64,000 nt of DNA from Prunus persica (Eukaryota > Streptophyta > Magnoliopsida > Rosales > Rosaceae). A program made the position numbers and the translations under genes. Positions 1 to 10,644 of the stretch are shown piece by piece. Below the pieces are notes generated by a model. The model worked only from the letters and a program-made list of their open reading frames with translations. It did not search any database and was not told the origin of the DNA. Location: the NCBI RefSeq assembly GCF_000346465.2, contig NC_034016.1:16528063-16592062 (forward strand), written 5' to 3'. Every line of letters starts with the position of its first letter. Position 1 is the stretch's first letter.

Positions 1-62
1 TGACCGGATCCAATTCCTTCCAATTAAGCTACTAGGAGCCAACAGGTAGTAATTAGTAATTG

Positions 63-535
63 CCTTGTTTTCAGACCCAAAAAGTAAAAAATAATGTGGT
101 CATTTTAATAACACTTTTTTTGGATTTGATATAATTTGAAATCAAATTTTACTCATGCCTAATCATTAAATTGATTTTTACCTAAATAAATTTGAACTTA
201 TTTTGTGTTGCGATAAATATTTTTTTTAAAAAAAGGGTCTAACGGCAGCCAAATGGATGTTGGAAAATGATAACAAAAGAACCTGAGACTAGTTTTTGAG
301 TTTTTTTGGGCTCCATTGGATCAGCCCATGCTGTTTTCCTTTGCCGTAACTGAAAAAGCGGGCCCAATAATGTAAAGGTTGAATACCCAGAATACCCTTG
401 CTTAATGAAAAACCTCAAATATAATTTCAGGTTAACAAAATTATTTATTGATATTGCGGTCACTTAAGACACTTGAGCTGTGTCTTTTACTAAGTTTCCC
501 TTTCAGTCTCTAATTTGTTTAGTGAACTAGTTTTG
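63..535. repeat. Direct repeat, copy 1 (non-coding)
   Basis: Two blocks recur at 1143-1800 in the same orientation. One, about 63-170, begins with TTGTTTTCAGACCC. The other, about 380-535, begins with GAATACCCAGAATACC. Between them this copy has about 210 bp (170-380) that copy 2 lacks. No coding potential was recognised; it is probably transposon-derived or segmentally duplicated intergenic DNA. Confidence 0.75.
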
Positions 536-1142
536 ATTATTAGTTTAGTTTAGTTTAGTAACTTTTATTTAATTAAGGGTAAACTGTCGAAAATCCACCT
601 GGACTATTTCGACTGTCGAAATGTCCCCCATGGATTATTTTTTCAGCCAATTTAGGTTTCGAATTAAAAGTATTCGCCAATTTCACCTATGTCGTTAGGT
701 TTTCCCCAATTTCATCCAAATGCCCATCAAAAACACCATGTGAAAGGCACGTGAGCCGTCTGTTGAGGATAATATCGTCATTCTATACCTCAGCCCTCAG
801 CCCCTTTTTATTCGAACGAAACAAGCCATTGTACCCTTCGTTTCAGACATGGAGATTCGACAGAAACCACCCATTCTTCACAGAACCCACCCTTGATGAC
901 AAAACCCAACCCTATTTGCAAGCGTTCCAACCTTCTCACATCGCTTATGTTCATCAATTTCATGAAGAAGAGAAGAAATTGCAGTTGAAATAGAAATTGC
1001 ATTTGAAGATAGGATGCATAGGAACAGACGTGTAGCTTCTATCGAATCAAGTTCGATCACTTTTATTACGGAGGATGATATGGTGCGTATCTACCAGTGT
1101 GGATTTGAGGCTGAAACGATTGTTTGCTGGTCTGATGAAAAT
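536..1142. other. Spacer between the two direct-repeat copies
   Basis: This stretch has no recognisable gene. A short plus-strand ORF (751-993) has no family I know, and its first part lies in low-complexity dispersed-repeat-like sequence. It is best treated as intergenic. Confidence 0.4.
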
Positions 1143-1800
1143 GCTTGTTTTCAGACCCAAAAGTACAAAATTATGTGGTCATTTAATAACAATTTTTTTG
1201 GATTTGATATAATTTGAAATCAAATTTTACTCATGCCTAATTATTAGAGCATCCACAATGATGCTCTCTATTTCTTAGCTAAAATTTGGCTAAGAATATA
1301 AGAAAGCTATTTTAGGAGCTTTCTAAAAAATTTCAACTCCAACCATACTCCTTAATTTGGAGAGTCATAAATACTATAACTCTTTTTTGATTGGTCCATC
1401 TCTATTATAAAATAAAATTAAAAATAGTTAGTATTAAATAAAGGTTTGAAATACTCATTAAATTATAGGGAGCCACTAGGAGTCATTTCTCTTTCCTCAG
1501 ATTTAGGAGTTCCTAGAGGACTCCCTATTTTAGAAGGTGGATAGGGAGCGTGGTTGGAGTTGCATTTTTACGATTCCTCTCTAAAATTTGTCTAAGGAGA
1601 TGATTTAGAGAGCCTATTATGAATACCCAGAATACCCTTGCTTAATAAAAAGCCTCAAATATAATCAATTTCAGGCATTAAACAAAATTATTTATTGATA
1701 TTGCGGTAACTTAAAGACACTTGAGCTCTGTCTTTTACTAAGTTTCCCTTTCCGTCTCTAATTTGTTTAGTTAACTAGTTGTTTAGTAACTTTTATTTAA
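1143..1800. repeat. Direct repeat, copy 2, carrying a MITE-like insert
   Basis: Same-orientation relative of 63-535. Its first block (1143-1246) and last block (1620-1777) match copy 1 closely, but the middle is replaced by a MITE-like insert at 1247-1618. This indicates duplication followed by independent insertion and deletion in the two copies. Confidence 0.75.
1247..1618. mobile_element. MITE-like element in direct-repeat copy 2
   Basis: The segment begins GAGCATCCACAATG, a style of terminus typical of plant PIF/Harbinger- or hAT-type MITEs. Imperfect inverted subterminal segments are present: the CAACTCCAACCA region near 1335 pairs with TGGTTGGAGTTG near 1553, and the CTCTCTATTTC region pairs with the end. 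The block is absent from direct-repeat copy 1. The outermost 3' terminus is not a good match to the 5' terminus, so the superfamily is uncertain. Flanking ATTA may be the target duplication. Confidence 0.5.
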
Positions 1801-1887
1801 TTAATTTAGTTATTTGGATTAAGGTGTGAGGTTTTGACTAATAGATAATTCAATATATTAAATAATACCTCCCTCTCATCTCCTTCC

Positions 1888-1889
<2 letters not shown>

Positions 1890-1936
<47 letters not shown>

Positions 1937-2170
1937 TTCTTGCGCCCTCTCTGTTTCTTGCTCTCTCTCTGTTTCTTTTTCTCTCTGTGTATAGATTGCC
2001 CAAATCTCATCTTTCTCTTACCCACGCCCTCTTTCTCTGCGCTCTCTCTGTTTCCCCACTGTCTGACCCACGCCTTCTCTGTTTTACACTGCCAAATCTC
2101 TCTCTGTTTCCCCACTGTCTGAACCACGCGTTCTCTGTTTTACACTGCCAAATCTCTCTCTGTTTCTCCA
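1890..2170. repeat. CT microsatellite and 54-bp tandem duplication in a pyrimidine-rich leader
   Basis: A (CT)n run of about 42 bp (1891-1932) is followed by CT-rich sequence. A roughly 54-bp unit containing CTGTTTTACACTGCC is repeated at about 2058-2111 and 2112-2166. Position just upstream of the ATG at 2177 fits a 5' leader with a CT-rich core-promoter or UTR tract. The short ORFs through it on both strands are low-complexity artefacts. Confidence 0.7.
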
Positions 2171-2176
2171 GCCAAA

Positions 2177-3716
2177 ATGATTGACTTTGTTATTAAATGT
2201 GACGAGAGAGGTCATATACGATTTCGTCATAGCAGGGAGCATCGCGTCCATAGAGGGTCTGAAAGGAACACCGAGAGACGCAATAAGAATCTTCAAGCTT
2301 CAATGCCAAGAAAGTTTTACAAGCCTAAACTGACCCCTTTAAAGGTATTGATCCTTGTTTTCATTCTTTTCTTGGTGTTCAGCCCCCTCCTTTTACTCTT
2401 CTAGAGTCTTAAATTTTCCTTTTTTTTTTTTTGTTCTTTAGTTATTAGAATTAGTCTCATTTTTTAAAATTCCTAAGTAAAATTCGAGTGGGGCAAGAAA
2501 TCAGATAAAGATCACTCCTTTTTTTGCATTTTCTTTTCTTTTCTTTTTCCTTCTGTAAAAGACAAACGACGAGCCATGCAAGTTTATGAAGGGGTTGAAT
2601 TTGCGAAACCTTCAATTGATGCAAATCCGAGGAGCTTCAACCCTAATACTCTGGCCAATAGTCCTTCAGGTTCGACCCCATTTTCCCTTTTCAGTCGATT
2701 TTTTATGGTTGTCGTGATGATTCTTTGTTGTGTTGCCTAGAAAATGGCTGAGAAAATAACAGAAAGCCACATAAAATTCATATTCTTTTGCTGTCTGGTG
2801 TTTTTTTTTAATTCTGGGTTTTTGTTTCAGATTTGTTCTTAAAAGAAATCAAGATGTTGTTGTTGTTGAAATTTTAAAGTTCCTTTAATCTTTTTACGAT
2901 GTTAGAATGCTTTATTGTTCTTGTACTGCAGAGAATCCAGGACTAATCTCAATGGGAACGGTGGTTACTTTTCATGGTAAAAACCAGAACTGTAAACAGA
3001 TGAGAGTTCGTTCATCAAGTGGCTCAAACGGCACAAAGAATTTCATGTCACCGACGATTTCAGTGGCTTCCAAGGTCACTGCGTCTCCAAGAAAGAAAAT
3101 CTTGGCGGAGAGGAACGAGCCAGTTCGGGCTTCATCGGTCTCATTCTCTGATTTGAAAAGTCCGTCTTTGAATCCAACAGTGGAGGATCCACAGCACATG
3201 ACTCCGAAAACCCAAAAAGACATTGACTCAAAGGAGCTCTTGTGTTCCAAAAAGGAACCAGAGGAGGAACCTGTTTGTGTAAATGCCTCTGATGAATCAG
3301 ACTCAGTTAAGCTTGACCCGAGTTTCATTCCACCACTTTCTTGTCCCAAGTTGAGTCTGGTCATTGCAACAGAACACACCACTTTTGAATTTGCAGGCTT
3401 GTTTTCTCAAGTTTTTGCTGTTCTATGTGACCTCAACTGCAATGTGGTTTCCGCAGAAGTCTGGACTCAGAAGTCAACAATGGCATCAGTTGTTTGCATC
3501 ACCGACGAGGCAGCTGGGAGGCCTATTGTCGAAGCTGCAACAGAACACACCACTACTGAATTTGCAGGCTTGTTTTCTCAAGTGTTTGCTGTTCTTTGTC
3601 ACCTCAAATGCAATGTGGTTGCCGCAGAATTCTGGACTCACAAGTCAACAATGGCATCAGTTGTTTGCATCACCGACGAGGCAGCTGGGAGGCCTATTGT
3701 CGAAGCTGCAACATAA
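2177..3716 (+). CDS. Possible spliced gene with C-terminal tandem ACT-like modules (chimeric, probably decaying)
   Basis: A three-exon model keeps frame: 2177-2344, 2562-2669 and 2934-3716, with donors at 2345 and 2670 and an acceptor AG ending at 2933. The first part is basic. The third exon holds a Ser/Lys/Pro-rich segment with a SPTISVASK...PRKKILAERNE motif that I associate, without certainty, with a plant uncharacterised family. It is followed by two 57-residue modules reading LFSQVFAVLCDLNCNVVSAE...VCITDEAAGRPI. These resemble the plant ACR-type ACT domain (LLSEVxAVLxDLxCNVVxAExWT...VTDExxGxPI) but have lost its opening TGTDRPG-like turn. The frame stops at the start of a third copy. 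The promoter and exon borders are inferred. It could be a transcribed pseudogene. Confidence 0.4.
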
Positions 3717-3770
3717 CACACCACTGTTGAATTTGCAGGCTTGTTTTCTCAAGTTTTTGCTGGACTTCAG
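3366..3770 (+). repeat. 171-bp tandem repeat encoding an ACT-like module (2.3 copies)
   Basis: Units start with GCAACAGAACACACC at 3366 and 3537, and as GCAACATAACACACC at 3708, a spacing of exactly 171 bp (57 codons). Copy three runs only to about 3770. Its G-to-T change creates an in-frame TAA at 3714-3716 that ends the upstream frame. Because 171 is a multiple of three, both this frame and a second frame stay open through the array. Confidence 0.9.
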
Positions 3771-4122
3771 TTCTTTGAACTTGTTGCCATGTGTGAGACT
3801 CAAAGGAGGCCTGACTACGCAAGCCATGTTTGGAAGAGCCACATCAGTTTTACTTGGTCTTGGTGTTGGTGGCCTAAGTGTCCTTTGCTTGGCATGGGGT
3901 TTATTTGCAACCTCTTCTTCCGGGGGCAAAGAAGAAGTGCTTGCAAAAGATGAAATCACCCCCTTGGGAGATGACAGGTTTGCTTGGGGTTCTGTCCTGG
4001 GCCTTACCTGCTTCCTCACACTTTTCCCCAACAGCGAAATGACCTTCTTCAGCTCATTCTTCAGTGCCCCAGTTTTCAGGGCTGATTTTGTAAATAGGTC
4101 GAACGAGCTGTATAGGGTTTAA
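3717..4122 (+). pseudogene. Downstream open segment with a transmembrane-like helix, out of frame with the ACT-like modules
   Basis: After the third partial ACT-like unit, a different frame is open to the stop at 4120-4122. It encodes a strongly hydrophobic stretch (SVLLGLGVGGLSVLCLAWGL) that could be a membrane helix, then a polar tail. It probably represents the original 3' end of the gene, now separated from the upstream exons by the in-frame stop and frame change caused by the tandem duplication. No family was recognised. Confidence 0.35.
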
Positions 4123-5402
4123 GCTGAAGACTGTAGTCTGTATCTGCACATGTTCCCGTAGGCTGAAGACTCTAGTCTGTATTTTGACAGTCTCACATCT
4201 GATTGATAAATGAGGTAAACCAAAAAGCTCAAGGGCCACAGTATATACTCCCAACTTATAATGCAAATTAGGTTTGAATTGTTGGTATTCAATGTTTCAT
4301 TTCAGTTTACCCTATCCGAAATGAATTTGATTCCTGTTGTTTGTGTTTTTGTTTTTGTTTTTTTGGGTGCTAATGCTGTGTTTATGTCCAAAACAATGTC
4401 ATTTGAGGTTGATTGTTTAGCGTTTTGGATTTAGATTTTAGTATTCAAGGTTTACATGGAAAAATAAGTGAATAGAAGTCTAGAACCGTGTAGTTTTGGA
4501 CATAACTACAGTATCAACACCCATAACATTGTTGTGTTTTGGAAATGGTCTCGTGCAGCAGAATATTGCAACTGGATGGTAATCCTGCAGCCTGCATAAT
4601 TGTGTTGTAGGCAAATTGGGTAGTGACCACCAGTGTGACTTTGATAGGGTAAGACCAAACAATGAGCTTTGTAGGCTCTCTGTCTTTTCTCCGTTTCTGC
4701 AGTTTACAACAAAGTTACTAGATTCTAGCTCTGCACATTTGTTGTAATACTAAATTGACAATGAGGACAGTGCTCACAGCAGAATGGAGATTGAAAAATT
4801 ATAACTACCTTTTCTTGAAAAATTAGCGTTTTGGATTTAGGTTTTAGTATTCAAGGTTTACATGGAAAAAATAAGTGAATAGAAGTCTAGAAGAACCATG
4901 TAGTTTTGGACATAACTACAATATCAACACCCAAAACATACCTACAAGATATGAACACCACCCAAATCAAATTTTTCTGAAGTATGTATTAGTTTTATTC
5001 ATGGTAATGAATTTTACGTTGACTTACAATCATGATATCATGGATTAAGTTATTATAATCGTTCTATATCTTATGCATTCTACTACATAACATAGTACAC
5101 GGTCGTCGGACACGAATCGATTGTTTACATTTGTCATACCCTTTTTCTTCTTATATGTGGTAGATTCGACCGCAAACAACTCCTGCAGAGTCCAAATGTC
5201 TCCCAATGAGCAATTGAAGATCAGGGATCCCAAGTTTAAACCTCTATATAAGAACAACCCAATTAACCTCCAAAAAGAAAATAATAAAAAGGAACTGGAA
5301 ATTGGTAATCAAGCATCAATAACTAGGCAACCGGAATAATTTGTACAAGAAAACAAAAAAAAAAAAACAAAGTTGAGTTTAAATTTGTGTTTCTTATAGG
5401 GC
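4123..5402. other. Intergenic, with a local direct repeat
   Basis: No gene was recognised. About 110 bp starting GCGTTTTGGATTTAG is present at 4419-4533 and again at 4824-4942 with small differences. This is a direct repeat of intergenic DNA about 405 bp apart. Confidence 0.6.
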
Positions 5403-5467
5403 GAGTAATGCATAATGCAAGAGCAACATTTTCCAACATATACCAAAGAACCCACTTCCTCTCTTAG
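5403..5467. repeat. Direct repeat flanking the F-box locus, left copy
   Basis: The sequence around CCAAAGAACCCACTTCCTC is closely repeated at about 12914-12982, on the other side of the F-box gene. Both copies share GCATAAT upstream and the same orientation. Confidence 0.6.
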
Positions 5468-5476
5468 CAGTAAAGC

Positions 5477-5690
5477 TATTAGAATAATATATTGTAATTG
5501 ATATGTTATTATTGTAATATGTTAATTATAACCATACATAGAGTAGTTACTTGATATAGGTAGACAGATCCAAATCAATCCCTAGGATTGGGGATCACGC
5601 TATGGAGATTCTGTAATATTGGTAGTATATATTTTGCTGTACTCTACTATTGACAATATACCAAAACCTTCCAACTAAACATTCTTTACA
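5477..5690 (+). repeat. Left LTR of copia element 1
   Basis: 214 bp beginning TATTAGAATAAT and ending TTCTTTACA, matching 10424-10637 with one mismatch. It starts with TATT rather than the usual TG; the start was set by the polypurine tract and the AAAGC target duplication. Confidence 0.93.
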
Positions 5691-5703
5691 TGGTATCAGA
5701 GCT
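5691..5703 (+). other. Primer-binding site of copia element 1
   Basis: TGGTATCAGAGCT starts directly after the left LTR. It is the complement of the 3' end of plant initiator-methionine tRNA, the standard primer of copia elements. Confidence 0.9.
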
Positions 5704-5763
5704 GCGCCCTAGTGCCTAATTTCCTAACCTTTTCAAAACCCTCCAGCAAACCTGCAACCACCA

Positions 5764-6554
5764 TGTCAGACAAAGAACAAACACCAGAAAACAAGAAATC
5801 CAATTCCAAAAATTCAAGCAATAGCAACAGCAATTCTAGTATGGATACATCAAATCCATACTATGTTCATTCTTCAGACCACCCTAGTCATATGCTCGTT
5901 CCAACAAAATTGAACGGCGCCAATTATCCATCTTGGAATAAATCCATGATTCATGCCCTCACAGCCAAGAACAAAATTGGCTTTGTCAATGGATCCATTA
6001 AGCCGCCATCAGAAACAGAAAACCCCACGGAATATGCTCTTTGGAATCAATGCAACAGTATGATTTTATCATGGCTTGCTCACTCCGTGGAACCCGATCT
6101 AGCCAAAGGGGTTGTCCACGCCAAGACCGCTCATCAAGTATGGGAAGATTTCAAAGACCAATTCTCACAAAAAAATGCACCAACAATTTATCAGATTCAG
6201 AAGTCCATCGCCTCTCTCACACAGGGCACCATGACAGTCTCAGCCTATTTCACAAAACTCAAAGGCCTTTAGGATGAATTAGAAACATACAGAACTCCTC
6301 TCACTTGCAATGAGATGAAAGCACACAACGAAGAAAGAGAAGAAGATAAGATGATGCAATTTCTCATGGGCCTTAATGACACATTCAGTGGCGTTCGCAG
6401 CAACATCCTCATGATAACACCATTGCCCAAAGTCCGTCAAGCTTATTCACTTGTCATTCAAGATGAAACACAACGACAGATGACATCGGGAACACCGAGA
6501 ACTTTTTCTATTGCTGCAGCTATCCAAAGCCGTCCAAACAATTCCCAAAAATAA
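5764..6554 (+). pseudogene. Copia element 1 gag region, interrupted
   Basis: The ATG at 5764 was chosen (5712 is possible) because the gag core follows. That core includes LNGANYPSWNKSM and a WNQCNSMILSWL segment, as in the UBN2/Retrotran_gag family. Two lesions are visible. A TAG at 6270-6272 falls where a tryptophan codon is usual. The frame then ends at a TAA (6552-6554) in an A-run at 6547-6551, where one extra base shifts the reading frame relative to pol. The LTRs are nearly identical, so these are recent lesions, or the element was copied in trans after mutating. Confidence 0.9.
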
Positions 6555-9500
6555 ACATTGTGATCATTGTGATCGCAATGGTCATGTAATTGCAGATTGC
6601 AGGCAATTAAAATTCCATTGCAATTTTTGTAATCGAAACGGACATACGGAAGACACTTGCCGTTTCAAGGACGGAACCTACACATCAAGCGGACAAGGAA
6701 ATCATGCCAGGAATGAAAACCAAGGGTCCAATCGAGGTACAAACTCACGCAGAAATTCTGGTTTCTCAGGTAGTAACACGCGCACCTTCACGCAGCGATC
6801 ACATGGGTTTGTTCCACATGCGGGCTCATCCTTCCCATCCGCACACGCTGCACAGCAAGTTGGCTCTTCAAGTGTCACACAGCCTTCACAAAACCCAATT
6901 CAAGCTCCAGACTTTTCAGCTCAAACCTTCTTGAGTGGACTTACTTCTGACCAATATCAACAATTGGCCACAGCCATGTCACTAGTCAACACCAATGCAT
7001 CATCCTCTGGTAATAACCATGCATTTGTGAATGCAGCAGGTCTGTCCACCTTTACTGTTCCTTCAATTAATTCTATTTCTAGCAAACCTTGGATTTTGGA
7101 TAGCGGGGCTACAGATCATATTACATCTGATTCTACACTTTTCACAAAAATGCAACCATCTCACACTCCCATTGTTAACTTACCCACCGGTTCTTCCGCA
7201 CCAATTACTTCAGTTGGCACAATTCCTTTCAATAACACCATCACCTTAGATAATGTTTTGTGTGTTCCTTCCTTTCACTTGAATTTAATGTCAGCCAGTA
7301 AAATTACCGACTCACTCAATTGTTGTGTTATTTTGTTTCCCACATTTTGTGTCTTACAGGACTTGGCTACCGGGAAGATGATTGGTATGGGTAAACAACG
7401 TGGTGGTCTCTATTACATGTCGCCTTTGCCAAGGATACCTGTTTCCTGTCAAGTTTCACAAACCTCCAATTTATGGCACCTTCGTCTCGGACACCCTTCA
7501 CCTGCTCGGTTTCAATTACTTTCTTCATTGCTTCCTTCAAAAATTGTTTCTGTTGACAATAATTGTGGCATTTGTCATATGGCTAAACAAACAAGAATTC
7601 CTTTTCCACTAAGTTCTATTTCATCGCGTTCAGCATTTGACTTATTACATTGTGACATTTGGGGTCCACATAAAATAGCCTCTCATTCGGGAGCTCGTTT
7701 TTTTCTTACAATTGTTGATGACTTTACTCGATGCACTTGGCTTTTCTTGATGGTTCACAAATCTGAAACACAAACTCTTCTAAAATCTTTTTTTACTTTT
7801 GTCAAAACTCAATTCAATTTCAATGTTAAAGCCATTCGCACTGACAATGGTTCAGAATTTTTATCCATGAAAGAGTTTTTGCAAACCAATGGAATTGCAC
7901 ATCAACGATCCTGTGTTCACACTCCACAACAAAATGGAGTTGTTGAGCGCAAACATCGTCACATTCTCAATGTTGCCCGTGCTCTACGTTTCCAAGCCAA
8001 TTTACCTCTCATTTTTTGGGGGGAGTGTGTTTTAACTGCTGTCTATCTCATCAATCGTTTGCCCACTCCATTATTGTCCAATAAATCTCCTTTTGAGTTG
8101 CTCTATCACCAGCCACCAACCCTTAACCATCTTAGAGTTTTTGGGTGCCTTTGTTATGCTACTGTGACTCATCCCCTACAAAAATTTGATGCTCGTGCCA
8201 CACCTTGTATTTTTGTTGGCTATCCAATGGGACAAAAGGGCTACAAACTTTTTGATCTGCACACCTCCAAATTTTTAGTTAATAGAGATGTTCAGTTCCA
8301 TGAACATATTTTTCCTTTCTCCACTATCCCACCTCAACCTGCTTCCTCCACTCCTATTATTCCTAACCCAATTTTTGACATTGAACCACCACTTTCTATA
8401 AATCCCATTTCATCACCCAATGACATCACGTGTCCACCTCCTGCCATCCCAATCCCAACTAGCATTAACACACCTACCCATGACACCACATGTCCACCTC
8501 TTGATGCCTCCCTTGTAGAACCTACCAGCATCACTCCTTCCTCTCCACAACCTCACCCCGCCACCACCAGTCAAGTGGTTCCCAACACTCCACCTATCTC
8601 CCATTCATCTGACCACACCTTGCCACTTCTTCATTTTCCATCTGAACCAACATTACTTGGTTCACCTCATTCATCTCCCATGGCTCCAACACGTCATTCC
8701 ACTCGTCCAAGGCAGGCTCCCGCATGGCACCAACATTACCACATGTCCAACCATGCCTCTTCATCTGCCCGGTCGCCATCTGCTGTTACAGGTACAAAAT
8801 ACCCACTCTCTCATTTCTTGTCTTATTCTCGCATTTCATCCCCCCATTATTCCTTTTTAGTTAACATTTCAGGCACCACTGAACCCACCAGTTATGCTCA
8901 AGCCATCTTTGATCCCAATTGGCAGCAGGCCATGCAAACAGAATTAGATGCTTTGGCACAAAACAATACATGGACTCTTGTCCCGTTGCCACCTGGACAC
9001 AAACCCATTGGTTGTAAATGGGTTTTCAAACTCAAATATAAATCTGATGGCACCATTGATCGTTACAAAGCCCGGCTTGTGGCCAAGGGCTACACACAGG
9101 TGGAAGGCATTGATTACCAGGAAACATTCTCTCCTACAGCCAAACTCACCACATTGCGTTGTCTTCTCACTGTTGCCGCTGCTCGTAATTGGTTCATCCA
9201 TCAATTAGATGTTCAGAATGCCTTCCTCCATGGCGATTTGCACGAAGTCGTGTACATGGACCTTCCTCCCGGACTTCGCCGACAAGGGGGGAATACTGTA
9301 TGTCGGCTCAATAAGTCCCTTTATGGACTTAAACAGGCTTCCAGGAACTGGTTTTCCAAATTTTCTGGTGCTATTCAACAGGCAGGCTTTCAGCAGTCAA
9401 AATCCGATTACTCCTTGTTCACCAAGGTTCGAAATAATTCTTTTACAGCTATTCTTATTTATGTGGATGACATACTTCTCACAGGGAATGATTTGCAAGA

Positions 9501-10416
9501 AATGGAGCATCTCAAATCTTTTCTCCTCAAGCATTTTCGCATCAAGGACCTTGGTGATTTAAAATACTTCTTGGGTATTGAGTTCTCTCGTTCCAAGAAA
9601 GGTATTTACATGTCTCAAAGGAAATATGCTTTGGACATATTACAAGATGCGGGTCTCTTAGGCGCTCGTCCAGATAAGTTTCCAATGGAGCAAAATCTCA
9701 GACTCACACCCACAGATGGAGCTTTACTCAATGATCCTATGAAATACCGACGGTTAGTGGGACGCTTGATCTACCTCACTGTAACAAGGCCCGACATAGT
9801 ATATTCAGTTCGGACATTGAGTCAATTCATGCATGAGCCTAGAAAACCACATTGGGATGCAGCACTCCGTGTTCTCAGATTCATCAAAAATTCTCCAGGT
9901 CAAGGCTTATTATTTCCTGCATCAAACAATCTTGCTTTGAGAGCTTACTGTGATTCAGACCATGCCGGATGCCGTACCACAAGACAATCTGTCACAGGTT
10001 TTTGTATTTTTCTGGGAAATTCTCTCATCTCATGGAAATCCAAAAAGCAACAACATGTTTCTCGTTCATCCGCAGAAGCAGAGTACCGAGCCATGGCAAA
10101 CGCTTGTTTGGAACTCACTTGGCTACGATACATACTACATGATCTGAAAGTCCCTCAGGTGAACCCGGCTCCATTATATTGTGACAATCAAGCTGCTTTA
10201 TATATTGCTGCGAACCCTGTATTCCACGAGCGCACCAAACATATTGAGATTGATTGTCACATCGTTCGAGAAAAGCTGCTTGCCGGACTGATCACTCCTT
10301 CATATGTCCCTTCCCACGCTCAGTTAGCAGACATTTTTACGAAGCCTTTGGGAAAGAACGACTATACCAGATTAAGCAGCAAGTTGGGACTTCATGACAT
10401 TCACTCTCCAACTTGA
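6511..10416 (+). CDS. Copia element 1 pol polyprotein (protease, integrase, reverse transcriptase, RNase H)
   Basis: The open frame has 1301 codons; its first Met is only the ORF start, since pol is normally fused to gag. Two CCHC zinc knuckles lie near residues 17-30 and 37-50. The protease DSGATDH follows at about 195. The GAG-pre-integrase motif LWHLRLGHP is near 320. The integrase acidic residues are in DIWGP (about 381), DNGSEF (about 445) and NGVVERKH (about 477). Reverse transcriptase starts near 836 and carries YVDDILLTGND at about 984. RNase H has CDSDHAG (about 1147), SSAEAEYRAMA and DNQAALY (about 1225). All catalytic signatures look intact, so only the gag lesions disable it. The stop lies 7 bp upstream of the right LTR. 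Confidence 0.93.
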   Translation: MLQLSKAVQTIPKNKHCDHCDRNGHVIADCRQLKFHCNFCNRNGHTEDTCRFKDGTYTSSGQGNHARNENQGSNRGTNSRRNSGFSGSNTRTFTQRSHGFVPHAGSSFPSAHAAQQVGSSSVTQPSQNPIQAPDFSAQTFLSGLTSDQYQQLATAMSLVNTNASSSGNNHAFVNAAGLSTFTVPSINSISSKPWILDSGATDHITSDSTLFTKMQPSHTPIVNLPTGSSAPITSVGTIPFNNTITLDNVLCVPSFHLNLMSASKITDSLNCCVILFPTFCVLQDLATGKMIGMGKQRGGLYYMSPLPRIPVSCQVSQTSNLWHLRLGHPSPARFQLLSSLLPSKIVSVDNNCGICHMAKQTRIPFPLSSISSRSAFDLLHCDIWGPHKIASHSGARFFLTIVDDFTRCTWLFLMVHKSETQTLLKSFFTFVKTQFNFNVKAIRTDNGSEFLSMKEFLQTNGIAHQRSCVHTPQQNGVVERKHRHILNVARALRFQANLPLIFWGECVLTAVYLINRLPTPLLSNKSPFELLYHQPPTLNHLRVFGCLCYATVTHPLQKFDARATPCIFVGYPMGQKGYKLFDLHTSKFLVNRDVQFHEHIFPFSTIPPQPASSTPIIPNPIFDIEPPLSINPISSPNDITCPPPAIPIPTSINTPTHDTTCPPLDASLVEPTSITPSSPQPHPATTSQVVPNTPPISHSSDHTLPLLHFPSEPTLLGSPHSSPMAPTRHSTRPRQAPAWHQHYHMSNHASSSARSPSAVTGTKYPLSHFLSYSRISSPHYSFLVNISGTTEPTSYAQAIFDPNWQQAMQTELDALAQNNTWTLVPLPPGHKPIGCKWVFKLKYKSDGTIDRYKARLVAKGYTQVEGIDYQETFSPTAKLTTLRCLLTVAAARNWFIHQLDVQNAFLHGDLHEVVYMDLPPGLRRQGGNTVCRLNKSLYGLKQASRNWFSKFSGAIQQAGFQQSKSDYSLFTKVRNNSFTAILIYVDDILLTGNDLQEMEHLKSFLLKHFRIKDLGDLKYFLGIEFSRSKKGIYMSQRKYALDILQDAGLLGARPDKFPMEQNLRLTPTDGALLNDPMKYRRLVGRLIYLTVTRPDIVYSVRTLSQFMHEPRKPHWDAALRVLRFIKNSPGQGLLFPASNNLALRAYCDSDHAGCRTTRQSVTGFCIFLGNSLISWKSKKQQHVSRSSAEAEYRAMANACLELTWLRYILHDLKVPQVNPAPLYCDNQAALYIAANPVFHERTKHIEIDCHIVREKLLAGLITPSYVPSHAQLADIFTKPLGKNDYTRLSSKLGLHDIHSPT

Positions 10417-10423
10417 GGGGGAG

Positions 10424-10637
10424 TATTAGAATAATATATTGTAATTGATATGTTATTATTGTAATATGTTAATTATAACCATACATAGAGTAGTTACTTG
10501 ATATAGGTAGACAGATCCAAATCAATCCCTAGGATTGGGGATCACGCTATAGAGATTCTGTAATATTGGTAGTATATATTTTGCTGTACTCTACTATTGA
10601 CAATATACCAAAACCTTCCAACTAAACATTCTTTACA
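10424..10637 (+). repeat. Right LTR of copia element 1
   Basis: 214 bp, preceded by GAGGGGGAG and followed by the AAAGC target duplication (10638-10642). One mismatch to the left LTR was seen. Confidence 0.93.
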
Positions 10638-10644
10638 AAAGCTA

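Larger units (their letters stand above)
5477..10637 (+). mobile_element. Ty1/copia LTR retrotransposon 1, young but mutated
   Basis: The element is bounded by 214-bp LTRs (5477-5690 and 10424-10637) that differ at one position I can see (CTATGGAG versus CTATAGAG). Both sides carry the 5-bp target duplication AAAGC (5472-5476 and 10638-10642). A primer-binding site, TGGTATCAGAGC, follows the left LTR and a GAGGGGGAG polypurine tract precedes the right one. Domain order protease-integrase-RT-RNase H identifies Ty1/copia. The gag part has a stop codon and there is a frameshift before pol, so this copy cannot make a full polyprotein despite its youth. It sits in the 3' flank of the F-box gene. 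Confidence 0.95.

Noticed and set aside
1806..2127. Arg/Glu-rich and Leu/Ser-rich ORFs on both strands
   Set aside because: They are translations of the CT microsatellite and its 54-bp duplication.
6540..6560. Programmed frameshift between gag and pol of copia 1
   Set aside because: Plant copia elements usually use one frame, and a separate nonsense codon is also present, so random mutation or a sequence error is more likely.
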